DNA of 64,000 nucleotides, taken from Kitasatospora aureofaciens (GTDB lineage Bacteria > Actinomycetota > Actinomycetes > Streptomycetales > Streptomycetaceae). The stretch is from NCBI RefSeq assembly GCF_001188955.3, contig NZ_JPRF03000087.1, positions 1-64,000 of the forward strand, written 5' to 3'. The notes beneath the pieces are model-generated. The model did not search any database. It had not been told where the DNA came from and saw only the letters and a list, made by a program, of their open reading frames with translations. Positions 1-8,264 of the stretch are shown here, one piece after another. The translations under genes were made by a program, and so were the position numbers. The stretch's first letter is position 1; the number at the start of each line of letters is the position of its first letter.

Positions 1-234
1 GACCGTCCCGGCCGGCACCGACGTCAAGGTCGGCACCGTGTCGGCGCACTCCACCGTGACCGGCGTCGTCGGGCACGTCTCGGTGCAGGCCGCCAGCGGC
101 GACACCACCCTGGCCGGGGTCACCGGGGCGGATCGACGCCAGCACCGTCACCGGCGACGTCGACGCGCACCAGTCCTCGGCCTGCGACTCGTGGCCCCTC
201 GGGCAGATCGGCATCAGGTCCCCCTCGTTTCGGG
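1..234 (+). pseudogene. Frameshifted remnant resembling a DUF4097-type beta-repeat protein
   Basis: Two overlapping plus-strand frames carry the short valine/threonine/glycine repeats typical of DUF4097-like putative adhesins. Positions 2 to about 130 read as repeats such as VTGVVGHVSVQAASGDTTL. From 132 the pattern continues in another frame with IDASTVTGDVDAHQSS. The switch falls in the G-rich run at 125-132 and looks like one extra base. After the switch the frame finds no stop before it runs antisense into the neighbouring gene at 299, so the normal C-terminus is missing. The 5' part lies outside the window. It may be a decayed gene or a sequencing error in the G run. Confidence 0.45.
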
Positions 235-298
235 CCGGTGCGGCGCGGCGTCGCGCCGGGCGGCCGGCCCGGTCACGTCTTCAGCGGTCACTTCGCGG

Positions 299-1654
299 TC
301 ACTTCTTCACACGTACCGTTTTGGTCGACCGGGTCTCAAGGGTCATCGAGTCGGCCTCGCTCACGTTCTTACGGAACCGAACCGTACCCTCCTTCGGGTC
401 GACCACGTCCACCACCTTCTGCAGCAGCTTGTAGGTGCCGTCGTTCCCGGTCGCGTGGGCGATCCGGACGGCGGCTCCCAGCTTGGCGGTGGCGGTGTCG
501 ACGTCCCCGGCGCGGTGGGCCTCCAGGCCCTGCTGGATCGAGGAGGCGAGCTCGGCCTGTCCGGTGTAGTGGGCGACCTGCGGGCTGATCCGGGTGGAGG
601 AGGCCAGGTCGTCCGTCCAGACGGCCTTGACCAGGCCCTGGCTGAGCACCTCGGGGGTGCCGCCGCCGACCTGCGGGGGCAGTACCAGGCTGACCCGGGC
701 GGCGAGCATCTCGTTGCCGACCGAGGCGGCCGGGACCTCGACGCAGACGTGGTAGTCGCGGCTCTCGTCGCCCCAGGAGCCGGTCGGGTAGTCGCCCGCC
801 CGGGGGCCGGCCTCGGCACGGCGCCCGGTGAGGTCCTCGACCGCGGGCGCGACCTGCTTGACGAACTTCACCGTGGCGTTGGCCGGGGTCCAGATCCGCA
901 GGGCGACGTCGGCGACCTGCTTGCCCATCGCGCCGGTCATCATCGAGCGGAAGTCCTCGGCGAGGCCGGAGGGCTCGGCGACGATGTCGGTGGTGCCGAG
1001 CAGCGCCGAGGAGATCTTGCGCAGCTCGTCGATCCGCCAGTCGGTGCCCACGCCGCGGCAGTCGGCGGTGAAGTGGCCGGTGACCCGCTCGATGTTGCGG
1101 GCCAGGTCCTCGGCCGACTCGTGCTCGTTGTTGCCGTCGGTGAGCAGGATGGCGTGCCGGATGGCGATGTCGCGGCGGGTGAGGAAGAGCTTGTCGGCCT
1201 TGGCCAGCCAGGTGCCCATCGCGGTGCCGCCGGCGGCGGTGAGGCGGCGCAGCGACTCCTTGGCCTGCTCCCGGGTGCTCGGCGAGGCGGTCGCGAGGGT
1301 GCCGTCGCCGGGGTAGATGTCGCGGGCCTCGTGGGTGCCGGCCACCACGGCGAAGGCGGTGCCGTCGCGCAGGGCGTCGATGGCGGCGGCGGTGGCCTCC
1401 CGGGCGCCGTTGATCTTGGTCTTCGGGTAGTCCATCGAACCCGAGCAGTCGACCAGGATCACCACGGCCGCGTCGGTGTCGCCGCGCTGCGGACCGGCGT
1501 CGGTCATCCCGAGCGGTCGGCCGCCGGAGGTGCCGCCGCCGGTGGAGGTGACGGTGACGATGGCGTTCACCTCGCGGGCGCCGTCGGCCAGGTACTCGTT
1601 CTGGAAGATCTCCACGTCGAACCTGGGCAGGTTCGGCTTCGCCAGTGTTGCCAT
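299..1654 (-). CDS. VWA-domain protein, last gene of the PknG-type operon
   Basis: This 451-residue protein has a von Willebrand factor A domain at about residues 65-250. The metal-binding MIDAS motif is visible as DCSGSM near residue 70, and a later TDGNN supports the same fold. The C-terminal half is beta-rich with a helical end. No signal peptide or membrane segment is seen, so it is probably cytoplasmic. It follows the PP2C phosphatase gene on the same strand with a 129-bp gap and is probably the last gene of the kinase/phosphatase operon. VWA proteins often act as metal-dependent scaffolds, and next to a kinase and phosphatase a phosphoregulated binding role is reasonable. The substrate is unknown. 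Confidence 0.85.
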   Translation of the reverse strand: MATLAKPNLPRFDVEIFQNEYLADGAREVNAIVTVTSTGGGTSGGRPLGMTDAGPQRGDTDAAVVILVDCSGSMDYPKTKINGAREATAAAIDALRDGTAFAVVAGTHEARDIYPGDGTLATASPSTREQAKESLRRLTAAGGTAMGTWLAKADKLFLTRRDIAIRHAILLTDGNNEHESAEDLARNIERVTGHFTADCRGVGTDWRIDELRKISSALLGTTDIVAEPSGLAEDFRSMMTGAMGKQVADVALRIWTPANATVKFVKQVAPAVEDLTGRRAEAGPRAGDYPTGSWGDESRDYHVCVEVPAASVGNEMLAARVSLVLPPQVGGGTPEVLSQGLVKAVWTDDLASSTRISPQVAHYTGQAELASSIQQGLEAHRAGDVDTATAKLGAAVRIAHATGNDGTYKLLQKVVDVVDPKEGTVRFRKNVSEADSMTLETRSTKTVRVKK

Positions 1655-1783
1655 GGGGCGGTGGCTCCCGTCGGGTGAGGGGCGGATGCGATCGGGTCGG
1701 TGGGGCGGTCCGGCGGTCCGGCGGACGACGGCTGTCGGGCCGCGTCGGGCCGATGGGCCGGTCGCGGACGGCCGGCCGTCCGG

Positions 1784-3118
1784 TCAGGCGGTCGGCGGGT
1801 GCGGCGGGACGGGCGGAACGGCGGGCGGCGAGGCCGGGGCCGGAGCCGGGGGAGCCGGGGGAGCCGCCGGAGGTGCGGGCGCCGCCGGCGGGGCGGCGGG
1901 GGCGGTCGGCACCGTGGGCAGCGGGGCCGCCGGGGAGCCGATCACCGGGAGGTCCGGCAGGGTCGGCTCGTAGTCCGGGTCGTCCCCGGGGGCGCCCCCG
2001 GCGGCGGACGGGGTGATCACCTTCAGGTCCAGCGCGGTCGGCGTCTCCTCGGCCTCCTCGACCGAGACCGCCGGCGGGTCGATCGGCAGCACCGCGACGG
2101 TGATGTTGTCGTGCCCGCCGGCCGCCACCGCGAACTTCACCAGGGTCTGCGCCGCCGCGAGCGGCTCGGTGCGGGCGTCCGGCCGGACGAAGTACGCCAG
2201 GTCGGTGGCCGCCTCGGCGTAGTTCCACAGCCCGTCGGTGCAGATCAGCAGCACCCCCGGGACGTGCGGGGTGAAGTCGAGGGTGTGCGGCACGACCTCC
2301 TCGGCGTCGGCGCCGAGCCAGCCGGTGATCGCATGGGCGCGCGGGTCGGCGTACGCCTCGGCCTCGCCCATCAGCCCGGCCTCGACCATCCGGGCCGCCC
2401 AGGAGTCGTCCTGGGTGAGCCGGAAGGGGACGGCGGTGGTGCGGTCGTCCGGGATCCAGTACGCCCGGGTGTCGCCCACCCAGCCGATGGTGATCCGGCC
2501 GCCCGCCGCTACGGCGCTGACGAAGGTGCAGGCCGGCGCGTTGACGTCGGGCCGGGCCGGCCCGGCACCGTCGGTGGCCAGGTCGGCGACGGCCCGGGCG
2601 GCGTCGGCGACGGCCGCGCGCATCGCCTCCTCCGGGTCCCGGCCGGCCTCCAGCGAGGTCAGCAGGGACTCCGAGGCGGCGTCGACGGCGGTCTCCGAGG
2701 CCTCGTCCGGGCGGTCGGAGGAGGAGACGCCGTCGCACACCACGGCAACCACGACCGGCTCCCCGCCGGGCAGCGAGCTGGCGGCGACCGTGAAGAAGTC
2801 CTCGTTGCGGTGGTGGCGCACGCCGCGGTCGCTGACCCCGGCGACGCCCGCGAGGGCCTTCTCCATGTGGTCGCGCGGGCGCGGCTGGGCGCTGCCGCAG
2901 CCCTCGCAGTAGCCGTCCTCGGTGACCTGCGGCTGCCCGCAGTTCACGCAGACCGGCCCGCGCGGCGGCGGTACGGCTCCACCGCGGGCGGCGGCCCAGC
3001 CGGCGGGCATCGCGCCCGGGGCCGTCCGGCCGTCCCGGCCGGTCCCGCAGTGCCCGCAGAAGGCGTCGTCGGGGTCCATCGGCTCGGAACAGCTCGGGCA
3101 CTCGGTCTGCTGCGGCAT
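1784..3118 (-). CDS. PP2C-family Ser/Thr phosphatase with N-terminal zinc ribbons
   Basis: This 444-residue protein dephosphorylates serine/threonine in a metal-dependent way if the family assignment holds. Two zinc ribbons come first: CPSC (7-10) with CGHC (21-24), then a second pair ending YCEGCG near residue 75. The PP2C domain (about 90-350) shows GVSDRGVRHHRNED, VCDGVSSS, GWVGDTRAY, ICTDGLWN and GHDNITVAVL, covering the metal-binding aspartates. The C-terminal 90 residues are a proline/alanine-rich tail. It starts three bases after the kinase gene stop, so the two are almost certainly co-translated, and the kinase is the obvious partner. The ribbon motif resembles those in the kinase N-terminus, suggesting a shared docking surface (inference). 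Confidence 0.9.
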   Translation of the reverse strand: MPQQTECPSCSEPMDPDDAFCGHCGTGRDGRTAPGAMPAGWAAARGGAVPPPRGPVCVNCGQPQVTEDGYCEGCGSAQPRPRDHMEKALAGVAGVSDRGVRHHRNEDFFTVAASSLPGGEPVVVAVVCDGVSSSDRPDEASETAVDAASESLLTSLEAGRDPEEAMRAAVADAARAVADLATDGAGPARPDVNAPACTFVSAVAAGGRITIGWVGDTRAYWIPDDRTTAVPFRLTQDDSWAARMVEAGLMGEAEAYADPRAHAITGWLGADAEEVVPHTLDFTPHVPGVLLICTDGLWNYAEAATDLAYFVRPDARTEPLAAAQTLVKFAVAAGGHDNITVAVLPIDPPAVSVEEAEETPTALDLKVITPSAAGGAPGDDPDYEPTLPDLPVIGSPAAPLPTVPTAPAAPPAAPAPPAAPPAPPAPAPASPPAVPPVPPHPPTA

Positions 3119-3121
3119 CGG

Positions 3122-5635
3122 CTACACCCACGTCCTGGGGCGGGCCCGGTTGGCCCGTTCCACCATCTCGATCCTGGTCTCGGCCCGGTCGGCCAACCGG
3201 GCGAGTACCCGGTAGGACTGTTCCAGGGCGAAGCGCAGTTCCCGCTCCACCGCGGGACGTCCCAGTACCACCAGGTCGGCGCCCTGCTGCGCCCCGGCCG
3301 AGCCGGCGCCGACCCAGTCGAGGGCGGCGCCGAGCACCTCGACGGAGAGCTCCTCGCGGCGGCGGTCGTCCAGCCGCAGCGCGGTCAGCTGCGCGGAGCA
3401 GGCGGCGAGGTCGACGGCCAGCGGGTCGGTGGCGGCCCGTTCCCGCAGCCGGGCGCGGACGGCGGCGATCCGGGCGGCGGTGTACTGGCTGGAGGTGGCC
3501 GGGACGGACTCCAGCACGCGCACCGCGCCGGGCCGGTCGTCCTCGGCGAGGCGGACCCGGGCGAGGCCGAAGGCGGCGCTCAGGTAGGCGTGGTCGGTGG
3601 TCCACACCAGGCGGTAGAACTCGGCCGCGTCGCCGTCGTCGTCGAGCAGTTCGGCGCAGATGGCCAGCGCGAGCTTGGGCGCGGCCTCGCCGGGGAAGGC
3701 GTCGTAGACCGCGTCGAAGGCCTCGGCGGCGGCGCGCAGCCCGCTCTCGCCGCCGTCCGCCGACCCGACCAGGGCGACCAGGCCGCGGTACCAGACCACC
3801 CGCCAGTCGTCCGGGTGGTCCTGCTCCAGCTCGGCGAGCTTCTGCACGGCCGTGCCGTGGCGGCCGAGTTCGAGCAGGGCGCGCAGTTCGCGCAGCCGGC
3901 TCTCGACCGAGACGGCGGGGGCGCCGCCGAGCGCGACGAGCGCCTCCTCGGGGTCGGTCGCGAGCAGGGTGGCGAGGAAGCCGGCGTTGGAGTCGCCCGG
4001 GTCGACCCGGGGGACGGGCAGGGCGAGGGCGGCGGCGGACGGGTCCGGGGTGCCCACCCGGAGCTGCCCGGGCCGGGTGCTGGGCAGCACCAACTCGGTG
4101 TCGACGACGCGCAGTTCGGGGCCGAACAGGGTGGACAGCGCGGGCCGGGGCCGGTCGTCCTGGAGGGCCAGCACCTCCCGCAGCACGCCGGTGAGCTGGT
4201 CGGCCATCTCCTCGGCGGAGGAGAAGCGGCGGGCCGGGTCCGGGTCGGTGGCGCGGACCAGGAAGCGGTAGTACGACTCGTACCTGGCGAAGACCTCGAC
4301 GTCCTCGGGGCCGGGCAGCGAGTCGCGGTAGGTGGTGCTGTAGCCCTGGAAGTCGAAGGTGAGCACCGCGAGGGTGCGGGCCACCGTGTAGAGGTCGGAG
4401 GCGGGGGAGGGGCCGTCGGTGGCGATCTCCGGGGCCTGGTAGCCGATGGTGCCGTAGATCGGGCCGTCGTCGTCGAAGCGGCGGACCGCGCCCATGTCGA
4501 TGACCTTGAGCGTGTCGCCGCTCTGGATCACGTTGTCGATCTTGAAGTCGCAGTAGACCAGGCCCCGGCCGTGCAGGTATCCCAGCGCGGGCAGCGCCTC
4601 CAGGGCGTACGCGATCGCCTGCTCGACCGGCAGCGGCTCGCGCCGGCCGTCCGGGGTGCGGCGGTCGTTGGCGATGTCCTTGAGCGACTTTCCGCCGACG
4701 AACTCCATCACGATGTAGCCGTCGGTGGAGCCGGTGCGCAGGTCCGGGTGCTCGGCGAAGTTGATGATCCGGACGATGTTCGGGTGGTCCACCTCGGCCA
4801 GGAAGCGCCGCTCGGCGACGGCCGCGGCGAGCGCGTCCTCGTCCCCGGTGTCCAGCAGGCCCTTGAGCACCACCCACTTGTCGTTGACCCGCCGGTCCAC
4901 CGCCAGGTAGATCCAGCCGAGCCCGCCGTGCGCCAGGCAGCCGACCACCTCGTACTGCCCGCCGACCAGGTCGCCGCGGCGCAGCTTGGGCGTGAAGGAG
5001 TACGGCGTGCCGCACTTGGTGCAGAAGCCGTCCGGGCGGCCGGGCAGGCCGTTCTTCTCCCGGCCCACCGGGGCCTCGCACTTGGAGCAGAACCGCTTGC
5101 GCTCGGGCACCTCGGGGTTGACCAGCACCGCCTGCGCCGGGTCGGCCGTCGCCACCGTCGGCACGGTGACCAGACCGGCGCCCAGCCGGTTGCGGGTGCC
5201 CGCACTGACGCTGCCGCGGGTGGAGCGCACCGAGACCGAGCGGCTGCTGCCGGTGCGGGTCGAGCGGTGCGAGCGGGAGCGGCCGGACATCGAGCGGGCG
5301 GAGCCGGTGCGGGCCGACAGCGAGCGGATCGAGCCGCTGCGGGCCGAGTCCGGGCTGACCCGGGCGGACGGGACGTAGGGCTGGGTGACGCCGGTGTCGG
5401 GGCCGGGCGGGGTCAGCCCGCACTCGTCGCAGTAGCCGTCCGGGTCGATGGTGCCCGCGCAGTCCCGCGGGCACGGGGAGCCGGGGCCGGCCGGCGGGGG
5501 CGCGGTCGTTCCGGTGGTGCCCGCAGGGGCCACCGTGGAGGTCCCCGCCGGGGTCAGCCCGCACTCGTCGCAGTAGCCGTCGGCGTCGATCCTGCCGTTG
5601 CCGGAGCAGTCCGGCCGTACGCACACCTCGCCCAT
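3122..5635 (-). CDS. pknG: PknG-type Ser/Thr protein kinase with rubredoxin-like and TPR regions
   Basis: This 837-residue soluble kinase has the PknG layout. Two copies of a cysteine motif ending DGYCDECGLTP occur at about 5-25 and 55-75. A Ser/Arg-rich linker spans 95-150. The rubredoxin-like CSKC...CTKC pair lies at 183-208. The kinase domain is about 228-480, with catalytic lysine near 258. The catalytic loop reads YCDFKIDN rather than HRDLKxxN and the DFG motif is DMG, both as expected for PknG. A helical TPR-like C-terminus follows. The ATG at 5635 lies five bases after the upstream stop, implying coupling. In mycobacteria PknG acts with GlnH and GlnX to sense acidic amino acids and control TCA flux, and the same partners are encoded upstream here. 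Confidence 0.93.
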   Translation of the reverse strand: MGEVCVRPDCSGNGRIDADGYCDECGLTPAGTSTVAPAGTTGTTAPPPAGPGSPCPRDCAGTIDPDGYCDECGLTPPGPDTGVTQPYVPSARVSPDSARSGSIRSLSARTGSARSMSGRSRSHRSTRTGSSRSVSVRSTRGSVSAGTRNRLGAGLVTVPTVATADPAQAVLVNPEVPERKRFCSKCEAPVGREKNGLPGRPDGFCTKCGTPYSFTPKLRRGDLVGGQYEVVGCLAHGGLGWIYLAVDRRVNDKWVVLKGLLDTGDEDALAAAVAERRFLAEVDHPNIVRIINFAEHPDLRTGSTDGYIVMEFVGGKSLKDIANDRRTPDGRREPLPVEQAIAYALEALPALGYLHGRGLVYCDFKIDNVIQSGDTLKVIDMGAVRRFDDDGPIYGTIGYQAPEIATDGPSPASDLYTVARTLAVLTFDFQGYSTTYRDSLPGPEDVEVFARYESYYRFLVRATDPDPARRFSSAEEMADQLTGVLREVLALQDDRPRPALSTLFGPELRVVDTELVLPSTRPGQLRVGTPDPSAAALALPVPRVDPGDSNAGFLATLLATDPEEALVALGGAPAVSVESRLRELRALLELGRHGTAVQKLAELEQDHPDDWRVVWYRGLVALVGSADGGESGLRAAAEAFDAVYDAFPGEAAPKLALAICAELLDDDGDAAEFYRLVWTTDHAYLSAAFGLARVRLAEDDRPGAVRVLESVPATSSQYTAARIAAVRARLRERAATDPLAVDLAACSAQLTALRLDDRRREELSVEVLGAALDWVGAGSAGAQQGADLVVLGRPAVERELRFALEQSYRVLARLADRAETRIEMVERANRARPRTWV

Positions 5636-5640
5636 CAACC

Positions 5641-7047
5641 TCAGCCCCCCTGTACCTGTCCGTCGACCGGCGGCCGGCCGGCCGCGTCGTGTGCCTGTGC
5701 GCCCTCGTGTGCCTGTGCGCCCTCGTTCACCTGCGCGCCCCCGGAGGCCTCGGTCTGGGCCGGGCGCAGCGACTGCTGGAAGCGGGCCACCGCGGCGGCC
5801 GCCGCCCGCAGGTCGCAGGGCGCGCTCCACAGCAGCCAGCGCGCCTTCTCGTACCGTTCGATCACCTCCGGGTCCTCGGCGACCCGCATCCGGGCCGCCA
5901 TCGCCTTGTAGGCGTCCAGCCGGCCGCGCAGTTCGGCCCGGACGGCCAGCGGCTGGGTGACCTCGGTGAGCGACTGCCGGGCCCGGGACAGCTCCTTGGC
6001 GGCGGCGTCCTCCAGCGCGTCCAGCAGCGGTGCCAGCCGGCCCCACTGCCCGCCCTGGCGCAGCTCCAGCGCGGTGACGATCCGTTCGCGCAGCGCCGAG
6101 GCCGGCCCGGGCACGGCCGGGACGTCGCTGGAGGCTATCTTCGCCAGCACCTCGCCGCGCGCCCGCCGGGCCTCGGCCAGGGTGGCGTCGGCCCGCTGGA
6201 GCAGGTCGCCGACGCCCTGCAGGCGCTCCTCGGCGTCGTCGCGCAGCCGCAGTAGGTTCTCCAGCTCCAGCCGGACGCCGTCCAGCGCCCGCCCGGCCCG
6301 GTCGAAACGCTCGGTGTCCACCACCCCGGAGGGGGTGGCGAAGGCCTCGCCCTCGGGCACCGTGCCGCGCTGGGCGGGCACCCGGGCCGGGCGCCACAGC
6401 GCCAGCGGGTCCTCGCGGACCTCGGTGCGCAGCTCGGTGAGGTCGCGGGCGAGCCCGGTCAGGTCGTCGCCCAGCGGGTGGCCGCCGGCGCGCACGCCGA
6501 GCGAGGCGGCCAGGGTCTGCACCCGGTGCAGCTCGGCCAGCAGCAGGTCGATCCGGGCCGGCAGCGCCGACCAGACCGCGTCGGCGGCGCTGACCACCTC
6601 CAGCACGGTGGCGTACCAGGAGTTCATCCGGGCCATCAGCGCGTCCAGGCTGACCCGCTCGACCAGTTTGGCGGGAGCGCCCAGCAGTTGGGGCCCGTCC
6701 GGCAGCGCGCCGCCCGGGACGGTCACCGCGTCCCCGGTCAGCAGCTCGCTCAGCTCGGCGAGTTCGGGGCCGCCGGGCTTGGCCTTGCGGGCCCGGACCG
6801 CGCGGGCCGAGGCGAGCGCCTCGGAGTAGCGGTCGAACAGTGCCCAGAGCAGCGGCAGGCCCTTGCCGGCGACCGACCAGCGCTCCAGGGTCCGTCCGGT
6901 CAGTTCGGCGCCGTCCAGCAGCCGCAGGCCCGGGTGGTCCTGCAGGGCGAGCAGCGCCGACTCGACCGCGTCCCGCTCCGCGCCGAGGCGCGCCAGCGCG
7001 CGGTCCACCTCCTCCCGGCTCAGTACCGGGCCAGCCGATGCCGCCAC
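5641..7047 (-). CDS. Coiled-coil/helical protein of the PknG operon, function unknown
   Basis: This 468-residue protein is almost entirely helical, rich in Ala, Leu, Arg and Glu. Long heptad-like stretches run through the middle (for example LELENLLRLRDDAEERLQ) and the C-terminus is low in complexity. No catalytic motif, signal peptide or membrane segment is visible. It lies directly upstream of the kinase gene with five bases between its stop and the kinase ATG, so it is part of the same translation unit. I do not recognise a named family. A scaffold or kinase-substrate role is suggested only by position. The 230-bp gap upstream (7048-7277) separates it from glnH and may hold a second promoter, though no clear hexamers were seen. 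Confidence 0.8.
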   Translation of the reverse strand: MAASAGPVLSREEVDRALARLGAERDAVESALLALQDHPGLRLLDGAELTGRTLERWSVAGKGLPLLWALFDRYSEALASARAVRARKAKPGGPELAELSELLTGDAVTVPGGALPDGPQLLGAPAKLVERVSLDALMARMNSWYATVLEVVSAADAVWSALPARIDLLLAELHRVQTLAASLGVRAGGHPLGDDLTGLARDLTELRTEVREDPLALWRPARVPAQRGTVPEGEAFATPSGVVDTERFDRAGRALDGVRLELENLLRLRDDAEERLQGVGDLLQRADATLAEARRARGEVLAKIASSDVPAVPGPASALRERIVTALELRQGGQWGRLAPLLDALEDAAAKELSRARQSLTEVTQPLAVRAELRGRLDAYKAMAARMRVAEDPEVIERYEKARWLLWSAPCDLRAAAAAVARFQQSLRPAQTEASGGAQVNEGAQAHEGAQAHDAAGRPPVDGQVQGG

Positions 7048-7277
7048 CGCGGTGTCCTTCCTTCCTCGCGCGGGGCCGCCGTCGCGTGCGACGGCCGGTC
7101 CCGCGACAACCCCCGTGTCCCACCACCGGTCTCCCCGTGGTGATCGTCCCGAACCCTAGCCGGTGGGTGTCCGGGCGGTGCGGGCGCGGGGCGTCAAGAC
7201 GCCGTCAACACCCCGCGTCCGCACCGGTCCGTACGCGATGCGGCGCCCCGCCGCCAGGGCCTGTACGGGTGCGGTCC

Positions 7278-8249
7278 TCAGTGCGGGACCGGCCAGTAGT
7301 GCTCGGCGTCGTTCAGCATGTACGGCTTCAGCCAGCGGTCGTAGCTGCGCCCCCACTCGCCGCCGGCGTGGTAGTCGGCCAGCACCTGGTTGACCCGCGC
7401 GGTGAGGTCCGTGCTGCCCTTGAGCATGGCGACGCCGATCACCTCCGGCTGCACGTCGCCGTCCACGATCCGCACGGTCTGGTCCTGCGCCGCCTGACCG
7501 GCCGCCAGGCCGTCGTCGGTCATGGTGGCGTCGACCTTGCCGAGCTGCATCAGGACCAGGCAGTCCAGCTGGTTCTCCACGACCGTCAGGTGGGCGCCGG
7601 CGTCCTTCTTGGCGCCGTTCTTGGCCGGGTCGAAGACGTCGGCGGCCGTCGACCCCTTGGCGACGCAGACGTTCCTGCCGCCGATCGCCTCGTCGAGGTT
7701 CTTCGCCGGGGAGGTCTTCGGGACCAGCACCCGCTGGGTGATGCTGAAGTACGGCTTGGAGAAGGCGACGTCCTCCATCCGCTTGCAGTTGACGGTCATG
7801 GTGCGGACGATCAGGTCGACCCGGTTCTTCTGCACCGCGTCGACCCGGTCGGCGGTGGCCACCGGCTTGAGCACCACCTTCTCCGGGTCGCCCATGATGG
7901 CGGTGCCGATCGCCCTCGCCAGGTCGATGTCGAAACCCTCGATCTGGCCGGTGTTCGGGTTACGGGCGCCCCAGCGGTAGCTGTTCTGGTCCACGCCGAT
8001 CACCAGGCTCCGCCTGGCCTTGATGGCCTTCACCGCCGGACCGTCCACCGAACTCGGCGGCACGCTGGCGTAGATGTCGCAGGTGTCGGACTGGGCCTGC
8101 TGCTGCTGGGTCTGCTGGACGGCCTGCGGCGCGCCGGTCGCGGCGGTCGGCACGGCGCCGGAGGGCCCGCCCCCGCCGAGCACGGCCGCGCAGGCGGCCA
8201 GCACGGCCAGCGCCGCGGCGCTCCTGGTCGGTACGGTTGTGCTGCGCAT
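7278..8249 (-). CDS. glnH: GlnH-like amino-acid-binding lipoprotein
   Basis: This 323-residue protein belongs to the bacterial extracellular solute-binding family 3 (periplasmic glutamate/glutamine-binding type). An N-terminal signal ends in the lipobox LAAC, with the lipid-bearing cysteine at residue 20. The mature domain contains the usual ligand-binding signatures, such as IEGFDIDLARAIG followed by RVDLIVRTMT. There is no ABC permease or ATPase beside it. Its neighbours are a GlnX-like membrane protein upstream and the PknG-type kinase downstream, as in the mycobacterial glnX-glnH-pknG cluster. It is therefore more likely a sensor for extracellular aspartate/glutamate than a transport component. 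The gene starts 15 bp after the glnX-like stop. Confidence 0.9.
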   Translation of the reverse strand: MRSTTVPTRSAAALAVLAACAAVLGGGGPSGAVPTAATGAPQAVQQTQQQQAQSDTCDIYASVPPSSVDGPAVKAIKARRSLVIGVDQNSYRWGARNPNTGQIEGFDIDLARAIGTAIMGDPEKVVLKPVATADRVDAVQKNRVDLIVRTMTVNCKRMEDVAFSKPYFSITQRVLVPKTSPAKNLDEAIGGRNVCVAKGSTAADVFDPAKNGAKKDAGAHLTVVENQLDCLVLMQLGKVDATMTDDGLAAGQAAQDQTVRIVDGDVQPEVIGVAMLKGSTDLTARVNQVLADYHAGGEWGRSYDRWLKPYMLNDAEHYWPVPH

Positions 8250-8264
8250 CTGTTCCGTTCCCCC

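Noticed and set aside
369..5624. A 5.2-kb minus-strand frame and a 4.2-kb plus-strand frame (1700-5911) across the kinase operon
   Set aside because: Arg/Pro/Gly-rich translations without motifs, overlapping the clear VWA, PP2C and PknG genes.
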